Source: Lantana camara
Taxonomy: Eukaryota; Streptophyta; Magnoliopsida; Lamiales; Verbenaceae
Direction: 5' to 3'
Assembly: GCA_037501455.1 (NCBI GenBank)
Contig: CM074862.1
Location: forward strand, 80,034,001-80,098,000
Length of the DNA stretch: 64,000 nucleotides
Under the pieces are notes generated by a model. The model was given only the letters and a program-made list of their open reading frames with translations. It did not search any database and was not told where the DNA came from. The position numbers and the translations under genes are program-made. Shown here one piece after another: positions 46,026 through 57,070 of this stretch (within the stretch, counting starts at the first letter, position 1; each line of letters begins with the position of its first letter).

Positions 46026-48070
46026 TTACCCCACTTCCACCTGCATCACTTCTCTTGGCCCGTAGAGCTCCCGACCCACCTGACGTCGCGACCGTTTTTG
46101 GGCAGTTTTGGAATCTCCCCCTGTCGGTCCTCCTACAATCATGAAAATCTCATTGGTGGGCAGGTTATGAGGGTTCCCTTCTTCGGGTTTCTCGAGCGGC
46201 GGCTTACGTCCCCTCCTCGCTGGTGGGGAGTCCCTTGGGTCGAAGGCCTGGCGGGCTCGCTCGTCTAGCTTCTTAACAAACTCCATCAGGTGGCCACCCT
46301 GGATCAGCCTTTCCACTTCTTCCCTCAAGGCAATGCATTCCGAGGTCCAGTGGCCAAATTGCATGTGGTAGGCACAACGTTTGCCCGACTCCTTGGCCTT
46401 TTTGGTCTCTTTCAGCTGCTTAGGCTTTTTGAGCAATCCCCTATCCCTGACCTCGTAGATCACTTCGATGGGCCAAACTAGTGGGGTATAAGCTTTCTTG
46501 GCCCCGCTGCCTGAAGGCATCTCCCTTTTGAGCCTCTGCTCCATCTACGCGGAGATCTTTGGAGGCTCCGACCGAGGTGGGTCGGACCTTGGGAAGCGAT
46601 CCGGGGCTGGCTCATTCGGGCACCTATCATTCCTGCGTCCTTACGCACGGGTGGTGGACTTGACTTCCTCCAGGCGCATAAATCGACGGGCTATGGCCAT
46701 GACGTCCTCCATGTTCTGCGGTGATTGAAGGATGATTTTGTCGGCGCACTCTTCATGACGGATGGCTTTGTGCAGGGTTTGGGTCAAGACATCGATCCCG
46801 GGATGCTCCACCTTGACGAACGCTTCGTTGAAGAGGGGCAAAGAATCTTCTCAAAGTCTCTCCTTCCTCTTGAATAATGCTGTATAGATAACTGGACGGG
46901 AGCTTGACTCCCGCTATGGAGGAGAAGTAAGTCATGAACTTCTGAGCCAGGTGCTCATAGTCCCGTATGCTGTGCGGGGCCAACCGTTCAAACCAGTCTT
47001 GGGCTAGACCCTCGAGCGCGGTTTTGAAGATCTTGGCTCAGATAAGTTTGGAGTGGGCATAGAGGCTGACTTGAGCCTCGAACTTTGAACAATGTTTTAC
47101 GGGATCGGAATTCCCGTGATAGGTTGGCAGGTTGGTGGGAACCCTGTCCACCACCCATACGTCAATGATGGCGTCGCAGAAAGGGGACCTCGCCTCCCTT
47201 TCACTACGATACACCCTTCCTTGATGCTGGGGAGGATGCTCGTCTTGGTAAGCGGGCGCCCTAATCTCTTGGGCTGCCCGCGAGGAACGTGTGATGACAT
47301 TTCCTCTTGGGGGTCGAAATTTTCCGAACCATGAGTTGGGTCGGGGAGATAGTGTTGTTGCTGTTGTTGCTGCTGTCTCCTGGGAAGCTGATTCCGGAGG
47401 TCTCCTGGACCCACCCAATGGCCACGATTGGCGCGCAAGTAGGCGTCGGGATGGACCCTAGCCCCCAAGCGGTCAAAGATTGGAACGTTTCTGGGAACAA
47501 GCGCACCCCTGTTCATTTCGTTGGCCGTTCTTGCGATGTGGAGAGCACCTTTGGCTCTCGACGAGGTTGGAGATTGCCATTGTCATCCACCCCTTCCTCC
47601 ACATGGGCCCCAAGATGGACTTGGAGGTGGATCCCCGTGGCTGGGGCCAAGTAAATAGCCTGCGGTTGGACATAAGGGTTATGCGCGTACGGGAGGGGTG
47701 GGTATCCCCAAAAGCTGGGTTGGTTGGCGGGCTGTTGGACAGCGTACGCCAAAGGGGAAGAAGGGCCTTGGACGGTAGGGTAGGGAACGTTCTGAGGAGT
47801 TAGCGCCAAGGGGCTCCCTCGCGGTGGGGCCGGCATATGGGGCTCTCTATTCTCTCTGGCCGCCGGCAGGGCCTCCACCCTGCATTGTTGCACGTAGGCG
47901 GTCAGGTCCGCCTCTGTCAGGACCAGACGTCCCTGAGTGCTGGGGCCGGCTTTCAGGGTAGCTATTCCTGCCGCAGGGGGCTGGAAGTTGCCACCAGAAG
48001 TATTGAGGTCAGGGAAGATCTCTTCCCCGTTTTCACCGTAGACGCGTGGGCCGTGGCGTGTTTGGACCAT
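46026..48070 (-). pseudogene. Tat gag
   Basis: A minus-strand ATG at 48070 opens MVQTRHGPRVYGENGEEIFP. A Pro/Gln-rich N-terminal part follows. After frameshifts near 47515 and a stop near 47036 comes the retrotransposon gag core, with PTYHGNSDPVKHCSKFEAQV, then APHSIRDYEHLAQKFMTYFS and EEGETLRRFF. The C-terminal knuckle-like block CAYHMQFGHWTSECIALREE and VERLIQGGHLMEFVKK is typical of Tat gag. It is broken in at least three places. Confidence 0.88.
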
Positions 48071-48128
48071 GTTTGTTGGAAAACGAAAAGAAAAGATTAG
48101 GTGAAAACAAGGCTTATCATTCAGAGTT

Positions 48129-48147
48129 TCCCACAGACGGGGCCAAG
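48129..48147 (-). other. Primer-binding site of Tat element 1
   Basis: On the minus strand, within a few bases of the 5' LTR end, lies TTGGCCCCGTCTGTGGGAA. From memory, Tat elements commonly have TTGGCGCCGTCTGTGGGAA here, which would be one change. I do not assign the tRNA. Confidence 0.55.
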
Positions 48148-48148
48148 A

Positions 48149-48790
48149 TGATGGTGCCAAATCCGGGCTGTGTGCTGGACTGCAGATTAGGACTCCCAAT
48201 CACCCAAGATATTTATAAAGTGGGGAGACTCCGGTGCTTTCCTGAATTGAAAAGATGGGACAAACGTAAAGGCCAAAAAACTGCAGATGAGAATACGCTC
48301 AAGTGAAGAGTTCAGTGCGTAGGGAAAAACTTACCTCCATTGATGATGGAGACTGGTTTATATAGGGTAGGGAAGCCTTAGTTTGCGCAAGTACACCCTC
48401 AGGGAGGTGTGGATCTTGTCTGGTAGGAAAGGGACTCCTTGTGGCCGGAACAGTGCTTTTTTGGCTAAAACACTGTTCTCCTGTCCCTGACAGAGACCCT
48501 GGTACAGTACTTGGAGTGGCCGCGATTAATGCGGCCCTCAAAGAGTGGTACGCACATTAAATACGGCTGGCCGCTATCGCCTGGGTTGATAGTCCGCTGG
48601 GTCGCATCTTTCTGGGTCGAAAGGGGACTCCTGGTCGCGGGAACTTATCACCTGGCCTCTTGTGACTTCCCCAAGTGCTGGGTTGAAGAACCACAGACCT
48701 GGGTCAGATTTGGAGGACTAACGTGGCACATACCGCCATGTGAGAGTGACACCTAGCACTTAGTCAGACATCCCGATTTTTCCCCTGTCA
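48149..48790 (-). repeat. Tat element 1, 5' LTR
   Basis: Pairs with 35159-35843 and ends in TG..CA on both strands. On the minus strand a TATA box (CCTATATAAA, 48357-48366) lies in the last third, consistent with minus-strand gag-pol transcription. The target duplication CCCAT follows at 48791. Confidence 0.92.
48357..48366 (-). promoter_or_regulatory. TATA box in Tat 5' LTR
   Basis: Minus-strand CCTATATAAACC. The same site is present in the other LTR near 35413. It is the expected core promoter for gag-pol. Confidence 0.5.
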
Positions 48791-48939
48791 CCCATAAATA
48801 TTGGAATTGTGTGTAAAATTTAAAAAGCCCATAGCCCAAAAATAAAAATAAAAGTTTATTTAATGATGCCCTAAATATTAAACACTCTAAAGAATATATA
48901 CTTTGTAGTTTTCTTCAATTTTGAAAGCCACTGTTAGAG

Positions 48940-51296
48940 ATGGAAAAATATTACAAAAGAAAATCACAAGTTCTAAAGAATTCATCGGTCGAAGAAAGTA
49001 ATCAAGATGATTCAAAGTGTAGTCGAGAAGTGATTGATTTTGAAAGTCTTCCATCAGATCCTGGATTACGCAAGAAAATTGTAGATTATCATCCAAATAA
49101 TCGAGATGAGATACGAAGATGATATATATAAAAAGGATCATGCTAACCTTCAAGTCATGTTTTCCACAAAGAGATATTGGTGGGATGATGCGCCGATTTA
49201 ATCCGGATTGGTTTAAAGAATATGGAAATTGGTTGGAATACAATATTGAAAAAGATGCTTCATATTGCTTAACTTGTTATCTTTTCCGACCAGAAATTGA
49301 AAAACAAGCAGGAGGCGATTTTTTTTTATTACAGATGGATTTAAAGCATGGAACAAGAAAGATAGACTTAAAATCCACGAAGGGGGTCCTAATAGTGCGC
49401 ATAATAAAAATTTGAAGATGTGTGAAGATTTGATGAGACAAAAGCACCATGTTGACGTTGCTTTCTCTAGACATTCAGATAAAACCCAGTTACAGTATCG
49501 AACTCATTTGAGTGCATCAATTGATTGTGTTCGTTATCTGTTGTATCAAGGTTTGGCATTTCGTGGTCATGATGAATCAGACGAATCAAAAAATCGAGGT
49601 AATTTTCGTGAACTTCTTCACTTCCTTGGAGATCAGAATGAGACCATAAGTGATGTGATCGAAAGCGCTCTGAAAAATCTTAAATTGGTACATTTTGATA
49701 TTCCAAAAGATATAGTCAATGCTGCAGCAAAAGAAACAGTTAATGTTATTATTTCTGATATCGGGCATGAATGTTTTGCTATATTACTTGATGAATCTCG
49801 TGATATCTCTATGAAAGAACAGATGTCAGTGGTTTTGCGATATGTGAATAAAAAAGGATCAGTGGTTGAGCGCTTTATTGGTATTGTTCATGTAACCGAC
49901 ACAACTTCTTTATCTCTGAAAGCAGCAGTTGAGTCATTATTATCAAAACATGGCTTGAGTTTACAAAAAATTAGAGGACAAGGTTATGATGGAGCTAGAA
50001 ATATGAAAGGAAAATTTAATTGATTGAAAAGTTTGATTTTGAAAGAGAATGCCTCAGCTTTTTATATCCATTGTTTTGCTCATCAACTTCAGTTAGCACT
50101 TGTTTCTACTGCAAAAAAATCATGTGAAAATTTGTTTGCTCTTCAATTTGGTGGCTACCTTGTTAAACGTTGTTGGAGCTTCCTGTAAACGTCGAGACAT
50201 TTTTCGAGAAAAACAACTTGAGAAAGTTGTTGAAGTATTAGGTAACAAAGAAATCTCTAGTGTTCAAGGATTGAATCAAGAGACTACATTGAAACGTCCT
50301 GCAGATACTCGATGGGGTTCTTATTATGGTACACTCGTTAGTTTGCTTGATATGTTTTCTTTAGTGGCAGATCTTCTTAAAATTATTTTGGAAGATGGAT
50401 TAAATCCTAAGCAAAGAGCCGAAGCTTCTTCACTGCTAGATGCTATTTTCTCATTTGATTTTATTTTTAAGTTGCATTTGATGTGGAAGGTGTTGGGAAT
50501 CACTAACGAACTGTCACAAGCATTACAAAGAAAAGATCAAGACATAGTAAACGCAATGAAACTTGTTGAGATTACCAAAGAACGACTACAAAGTGTGAGA
50601 GATGAGAACTGGGATAGCTTGCTCGCTCAAATTCTTTTATTTTGTGAAAAGAATAAAGTCGACGTTCCAGACATGAATCATTCTTATATTCGAGGGCGAT
50701 CAAGATGCAAAGTAACAAAAATTACCAATTTGCATCATTATCGTATCGAGTTATTTTATAGTGTCATTGATATGCAGCTTCAAGAGTTGAATGATAGGTT
50801 TGACGAGGTAAATACTGAATTACTTTGTTATGTGGCTTGCCTCAATCCAAGCAATTCTTTTGAGGCTTTTGATAAAAAGAAGTTGATGCGAATGGCTGAG
50901 TTTTATCCATCTGAGTTCTCCACGGCTGAGCTTCTCGTACTAGATTGTCAATGGACACGTTTATAATTGATATGCAGTCAAATGTCGACTTTTTGGAATT
51001 ATCTGGAGTTGCAAACCCTGTAGAAAAATTAGTAAAGAAAAAGAAAGATATCGTATATCAACTAGTTTATCTGCTTGTTAAGATATATCTGATTTTACCT
51101 GTGGCTACTGCAACGGTTGAACGGACATTTTCAGCAATGAAAACTGTAAAGCATCGGCTACGAAACCGTATTGGTGATCAGTTTATGAATGACTGTTTAG
51201 TTACATATATTGAGAAGGATGTGTTCAATACAATTAGTAAGGATAAAATTATGGTGCGGTTCCAAAATATGAAAAATCGTAGAGTACAATTGTAAA
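48940..51296 (+). pseudogene. hAT transposase (TTF-type zinc finger / DUF4371 / hATC)
   Basis: The plus strand opens MEKYYKRKSQVLKNSSVEES at 48940. After a stop near 49120 comes the TTF-type finger region (RRFNPDWFKEYGNWLEYNIE, ASYCLTCYLF). Then the DUF4371-like core (49412-50023) carries HECFAILLDESRDISMKEQM and GQGYDGARNM. A TGA at 50021 and a frameshift near 50120 break it at YIHCFAHQLQLALVSTAKK. The rest continues at 50100-50966, and the hATC dimerisation block is at 50945-51296 (LILPVATATVERTFSAMKTV). This is the plant ZMYM1-like hAT family. With four breaks it is inactive. The D of LLDESRD and the W or R residues of the other blocks are kept. Confidence 0.92.
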
Positions 51297-51400
51297 ATAA
51301 ATATTTTAAATAAAGTATTTTTTTTAATATATATTTTTTATTATGAGTTAAATTTTTGACTCCAATGTTCGATAGTTCTGGAGTCTCCCATGCTGAATAG

Positions 51401-51620
51401 GATACCTAGTTCTGTTGTGAAAAATAGTCCATATGAAATATGAAAAGGTAGAAAACCCAACATAAACTATTTCAAAGTGTGGGGGTGTGTGGCTTATTTT
51501 CGAATTCTTGATCCCAAACAGACTAAGTTAGGGGTCAAAGTTATTAAAAGTGCATTCATTGGATATGCTCTTAACAGCAAGGCCTATAGACTTCGCAACT
51601 TGGAGTCTAATATAATAACA
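51401..51620 (+). pseudogene. Second copia, integrase C-terminal part
   Basis: The peptide frame resumes directly after the hAT duplication: RIPSSVVKNSPYEI, a stop, then FKVWGCVAYFRILDPKQTKL and GVKVIKSAFIGYALNSKAYR. These are the usual copia integrase C-terminal words. It ends abruptly at the direct repeat that starts at 51626. RT and RNase H are absent. Confidence 0.9.
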
Positions 51621-51625
51621 AAGCG

Positions 51626-51880
51626 TCAGTAATATAAAAAATAAGTTAAGAGCAAAATTATATAGAATTTATTGTGATTAGAATAATTTTTGTAATGGGT
51701 AAATGTTAACAAAGGTGATCGGGAGCTTCTATCGATAACCGGCGACTTACTTATAGTGACAAACTGAACAATAAGAATTTTGTTGTGAAATTATATATGG
51801 GATCAAGATTCATCCATCATCAATATAGATAAGTATAACAATATTAATTGTTTTTACCATGAATTTATAATCAAGTAACA

Positions 51881-51918
<38 letters not shown>

Positions 51919-52101
51919 AAAACAAGTAACATATCAATTAACACAGCAAAAGTTATTGTTTCTCTAATAGAAGTGACTGCATAAAATAAATCAGTGGCGA
52001 TAATGCTTACATCATTATTGATATATACATTATTCCTCATTTCCTTGCATGAAATTTGTGAGTTTTATTAACATTTTGGTGTTACCTCTGTGTAATTCGA
52101 C
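51626..52101 (+). repeat. Direct repeat, copy B
   Basis: The same sequence as 26171-26562 apart from point changes, a short insertion near 52035 and a poly(T) insertion at 51872-51939. It marks the right edge of the nested block. Confidence 0.85.
51872..51939 (-). repeat. Poly(A)-type insertion scar with 17-base duplication
   Basis: CAAGTAACATATCAATT is present at 51872-51888 and again, exactly, at 51923-51939. Between them is a run of about 29 T followed by GAAAA, that is TTTTC plus poly(A) on the minus strand. Copy A of the repeat lacks both the T run and this stretch. Confidence 0.7.
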
Positions 52102-53122
52102 ATGCTACGCTAAATGTATGAAAATGCTTGATTAGAAAATGAAACTATCAAAGAAAGGAAAAATTAAAATAAATTATAATTTATCTTGTACGAATTCATT
52201 TTAAACATATATTATCTTATTATATCGTATGATACTAAAAACTCTAGAAACTTATATATATATCCGACACCTCTCATTTACCTTAACATATATGAGGAAA
52301 AGTAATATGGGCTTATCGGTGCTGTGTTAGCATTCTACATGTGTGTACATTCATCCTAATTCCTATGTTATAATTAAAAAAGAGACTGAATGCTTCAACG
52401 TACAATATTAAATATCATATGAGGGGCACTTGGTTCTTTTTTGAAGTTAGGCTGAAATATGTTAATAATGTGCATATATAATTACACCAAATATAGTGTC
52501 TTTGTCCTATTTAATAATCATGATTCTAACGAAGAATCTTCTCAGGAACAAACAATTGACGGCTCGTAGCGAATCTGTTGCCAAGACTAGACTCGTAGCC
52601 ACCATCCTTGACTAATACTTTCGTGAAACTTAACTAACTTAATTAGCCATTACTGAGAGATAAGCAAACACGAAATAGCTCAATGACAAGCATATCTGCA
52701 CATATCTATCATGGAATGGAGTTCCACGTGTCCTTTAATAAAAGATTTCATGTTTAAATTTGTGAGTATGGAGGTTAGAAATGATACTAGGCGATTCAAA
52801 TCCACAAGAAATAAGATATGAAGAAAAAAATCGATTAAATTATGGATAACTACCATAGTTTTCTAAATTATGTATATTGCCCCATAAATTTTGGGTTGGT
52901 GTAGATTTTTTGTCTAGCCTTTTTGATTTGGGCGTGTATCATCACTTGATATTTTCGGTGGAATCAAATAAATATCTTGTCAAAATCATTTTTGCATCAA
53001 TTTATTTTATGAATTTCAATTATTCTCTTCTTTGTTTTCAATCTTCTTGTGCTCATAGATTCTCTCTCATACTCTAAAATTCCTACCGGAAATTTGGAGA
53101 TTTGAACCAATATAGGTAGAAA
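52102..53122. other. AT-rich spacer; no gene seen
   Basis: No coding family, tRNA or repeat that I can name. One 66-codon open frame at 52877-53077 has no recognisable motif. Confidence 0.4.
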
Positions 53123-53458
53123 TCTATACTATTATATATTTGAAAACCATGTTTGACTTTTTTGTGTATTTTTTATGATGTGTAATTTTGTTGTTTTTTT
53201 GAGATTTTAAATTAGATAAAAAAAAATGTGATAGGTTGATCTTTATTTTGTATAATATTTTATTATGAAAATAAATAGTAATTAAAGAAAATAATTATCT
53301 TTGGCAAGATTCATAATATACTTTCCATATAAGGATTTTAAAAAAAAAATTAGATATATATATTTAAGAAAGGAATATATAAATTTTATATGTGTTTAGC
53401 ACCCATAATTAAGGAGACTTAATTGACATCCACCCCATAATTGGGTTAGTATTTAATA
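53123..53458 (+). mobile_element. Helitron 5'-end fragment
   Basis: It starts TCTATACTATTATATATTTG after an A, the Helitron start. The following 200 or so bases (GAAAACCATGTTTGAC onward) are repeated with changes at 53459-53650, and again more weakly at 53650-53830. No 3' hairpin or CTAG end precedes 53459, so it is a 5' fragment or duplicated end. Confidence 0.5.
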
Positions 53459-56255
53459 TCTATACTATTATATATTTGAAAACCATATTTGACTATTTGA
53501 CTTTTTGTGCATTTTGATGATGTGTAATTTTGTGGATTTTTTGAGATTTTTAATTATATAAAAAATATGATTGGGTGATTTTTATTTTTTATATTATTTT
53601 ATTGTGAAAATAAGTAATAACTAAGGAAACTAATTATCTTTGGTAAGTTTGACTAAATGATATTTTGTGTTTTTTTTTTTTTAGATTTTCAATTAAATGG
53701 AAAAAATATAATTGGCTTTTTTTAATTTTGTATATTATTTTATTATGAAAATAAATAGTAACTCAGAAAAATAATTATTTTTGACAAAATTTTAATTAAA
53801 ACTAAAAATTGTGATTGGTTGATGGATATTAAATTTATTTATTTATTTAACAATGTTAATAGTCCTTGATATTCGGAAGTTGTCCGCAATTAAAGTGTCA
53901 ATTTATGGTACATATTATTTCAAGGCATAAATTTAGGAAAATATATATTAATTTAAATTCAAATACAGTTCATGCATTAATTACAATATCCAAAATTCAA
54001 ATAAAATTATTTATTGATAGTTTCAAAACAAATATTTCCTTATTCAGCAAAATTTCATTATTAATTCTTCTATACGCTATTGATATTTATTTATTCTAAT
54101 CATAGTTTTTAATTAATGTTAAATCAATAAAATTAATCTCTTAAATCTTTCATAAATTATTTGAAATTAGAAAAAAAAGGAAGAAAAGAATCTTGATCCG
54201 AAAAAAGAAAAAAAGAAAAGAAAATAATATCTGGGGTCATTCCAGCCGGTTGTATTTAAATTACATGAATAAAAATTTTAACAAATTAAACTATAAAATT
54301 TGAACTTTCTTTTCAGTAGAAAAAATTTGAACAAAATGTTATTCTATTGTTTGAAAAACTACTTCATGTGATTTAAGATTTCTTTAATTAGTTAAGAAAT
54401 TCTCATTAATTTATTTATTGAGAATGCACTATTTATATATACCAGTAACTTTGTATATTTTATGCATGTGCAAATAAAAAATTATTAATGTATAAATATA
54501 TTAAATAAAAATATTTTTATTAATATGTGTATATATATTCTATAATTATTTTTAATATAATAACTAAGTTATGATAAACAAATGAATAGGTAGTCTAATG
54601 TTATAACAGTAATTAAAATAAAAAATAAAAAATATAAGTGAAAAATGATAAAAATTATATAAAAAATAAAGAAATTGAAATGAGGAAAGAGAAAATAAAA
54701 GTCAAGAATACGTGGTTAAAAGAAACGAGTGCAAGAGATAATGTATTAAATGTAATATTTTTTTAACTTTCAAAATAAAAATACAAATTATGTAAAATGG
54801 TGTCATTTAAATTATGATACAATTTTTGTAAAAACTATTACAGTTTTAAATTTAAAATCAGACCTTTTAAAAATAAATTGGATTAATTAGGTTGCTTAAA
54901 TTATTCAAGCAAATCAATTTAATATCTTTCACCAATGAAAGAATATTATCTACCAAAATAAATTGAATGTATATAAAAACTATTTTCCACCTAGCTTTCA
55001 TCCTCTTCTTTTCTACTCTACGTCTCTACAAATTTTTTTTTTCGGGTGAACAGAAGAGCTAAAAGGTAGATGTAGACACATTTCATTCTATTCTTTTAGT
55101 TTGTTTTTCAAATTTTTAATTTTATTATTTTTTGTAATCTATGTTGATTATTATTTTAGTTCATTCAAAAATTATATTTGTTTATTATTTTGATTATATT
55201 TTAATATTATTTGTTTATTTAAATCAGATTGTTTATTATGTTTTACATTTGTTTTGTTGTATTAGCAGATTTGTTGACTATTTTTTAATATTTTACTTTT
55301 AACGTTGGTTTAACACTTTTATATTTTGTTTGTTATTTTTGTTTATATTTTATTGTCCTGGTGTTCTAATAGAATTTGCTTTGTTGCCAAAAAGTCTATG
55401 AATTGAAATGAATGCGAAAGTCTATGGATTGACAAAAATGCGATTTCAATGGAGGTGCACCGTAAAAGGTAATTTTGTTAGAAGTATTAGATTTTATTGT
55501 ATAGTTAATATGAGTTGCAGGAAATTGATTGTCGGATCCTTTTTGGACATTGAAGGTGATCAGGACATGCGGTTAGTATTTATCATCCTCCTGACAATAG
55601 TAAAATGCTTTGTCTTATTATAATGAACTAGCGTAATTCCCGTGCATAGCACGGTGCGTGGTAAGAAAATAAAATTTACTTTAATATTTAAATTTTGTTT
55701 TAGAGTTTTGTTTACTAAAAATTATTTTATTACTTATGTTGTTCTATATGAAATTTTAATATTTTTTGATTTTATAATTTTAATATAATATTTATATTTT
55801 ATAATATAATATAATATAATAATTTATTTATCATAAAAATAAAATCCATATCACTTATATGATAGTTTTTTTAATGTTTAATATGACTTCTTTTAAGAAA
55901 AAAGAATTATAAATTTGTATTTCTTAAAAAAAAAAAGAAACTATTTACATAAATTTTTTAGGTGTAAAACTCTGGTTGAGACTTAATATCGGTGGAAGTA
56001 AAAGTGAATTAATTGCATTTTGAGATTAAATTTATCGAGGGCAAAAAAAAAAAAAAGAATAGGACTTTTTAATGTTTTTGTAGGACCAAAAAAAAAAAAA
56101 AAAAAATCTAAGTTTTGTTGATTTTTCGCAGCGTTATGATAAACGTTCTTTTTTAATTTTTATATTGTCGTTTTTCAGTTTATAATATTAATACTTAATA
56201 TTATAAATTATATATTATACATTAAAACCCGTGCATAGCACGGGACACCCACTAG
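53459..56255 (+). mobile_element. Probable non-autonomous Helitron
   Basis: The 5' end is TCTATACTATTATATATTTG preceded by A. The 3' end is a 7-base-pair hairpin CCCGTGC-ATA-GCACGGG (56228-56244), then ACACCCA and CTAG (56252-56255), followed by T. This gives the A/T insertion site, TC start, hairpin and CTRR end expected of Helitrons. No Rep or helicase motifs are visible inside. The pairing of this 5' end with this 3' end is an inference, because another Helitron end lies between them at 55628. Confidence 0.6.
55628..55654 (-). mobile_element. Helitron 3' terminus on the minus strand
   Basis: The plus sequence CTAGCGTAATTCCCGTGC with hairpin CCGTGC-ATA-GCACGG (55640-55654), read on the minus strand, is a hairpin followed by CTAG and T. 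It faces left, opposite to the end at 56255. The two hairpins are almost the same. The partner 5' end was not found. Confidence 0.55.
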
Positions 56256-56256
56256 T

Positions 56257-56795
56257 TATTATTATAATTAACGAAACTTACGTTAATAAAGTTTAAGTTG
56301 AGAACTTTTATATATCCAGTAGGGCATTCATTCCATAATTTGAGAGATCTTTATTATTATTATTAATTAGGTTAAAAAGATATCTATAAAAAAATTAAAA
56401 AAAAAAACTATAACAAAACTTATAGAATGTTAAATTATAATTTGAGTTCTTGGTGAGACTTTTCAAGTTTGAAATCCCTGATGAGGCTGAGGGAGTTCAA
56501 AAAAATTTGTGATTTCTGACTCAATCTATATTATTATAATTAACGAAACTTACGTTAATAAAGTTTAAGTTGAGAACTTTTATATATCCAGTAGGGCATT
56601 CATTCCATAATTTGAGAGATCTTTATTACTATTATTAATTAGGTTAAAAAGATATCCATAAAAAAATAAAAAAAAAACTATAACAAAACTTATAGAATGT
56701 TAAATTATAATTTGAGTTCTTGGTGAGACTTTTCAAGTTTGAAATCCCTGATGAGGCTGAGGGAGTTCAAAAAAATTTGTGATTTCTGACTCAAT
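56257..56795 (+). repeat. Tandem duplication, 272-base unit
   Basis: Unit 1 (56257-56528) and unit 2 (56529-56795) both run from TATTATTATAATTAACGAAA to GATTTCTGACTCAATCT and differ at few positions. Unit 1 starts two bases after the CTAG of the Helitron 3' end. At the junction the sequence reads TCTATATTATTATAA after an A, which itself resembles a Helitron start. A diverged third copy of the distal part lies at about 56950-57070 (GAAGTTTGAAAATCTTGATG to AAGGTACGAATT). Confidence 0.85.
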
Positions 56796-57070
56796 CTCTT
56801 AAGGTACGAATTATTTTTATTTTTATAAATTATCATATTTGAAAATTTAAAAATATGGTATTCAACAAACGAATTAATTTAAAGTTTAATTATATTATTT
56901 GAATCTTATATTTTGAATTAATTATTTTCCTTAGGATATCAAGTAGCAATTTAATTCCTTGACAGAACTGATGAAGTTTGAAAATCTTGATGAGGTTAAC
57001 GAGGTTTAAAGAACTTTCAAGATTTCCGGATTAATTTCATAAGGTACGAATTGTTTTTGTTTTTGTTTTT

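Larger units (their letters stand above)
35159..48790 (-). mobile_element. Complete Tat-lineage Ty3/gypsy retrotransposon
   Basis: Two LTRs (35159-35843 and 48149-48790) are flanked by the exact 5-base duplication CCCAT (35154-35158 and 48791-48795). Gag, protease, RT, RNase H, a second archaeal-type RNase H and integrase lie in that order on the minus strand. The double RNase H is diagnostic of the plant Tat lineage (Ogre, Retand, Tat). An antisense gene occupies 36.3-39.7 kb on the plus strand. The element is 13.6 kb long, including a 1.95 kb solo LTR inserted in the RT. Stops and frameshifts in gag, RT and the antisense gene make it inactive. Confidence 0.95.
35022..51392 (+). mobile_element. 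hAT transposon, split by a Tat retrotransposon
   Basis: Ends CAAGGGCAACTCCA (35022) and TGGAGTCTCCCATG (51392) are imperfect inverted repeats, 11 of 14 matching. The target duplication CTGAATAG is exact at 35014-35021 and 51393-51400 and lies within the copia integrase frame. Without the Tat insertion the element is about 2.7 kb and carries one transposase gene (48940-51296). The Tat element sits in its left, non-coding part. Confidence 0.9.
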
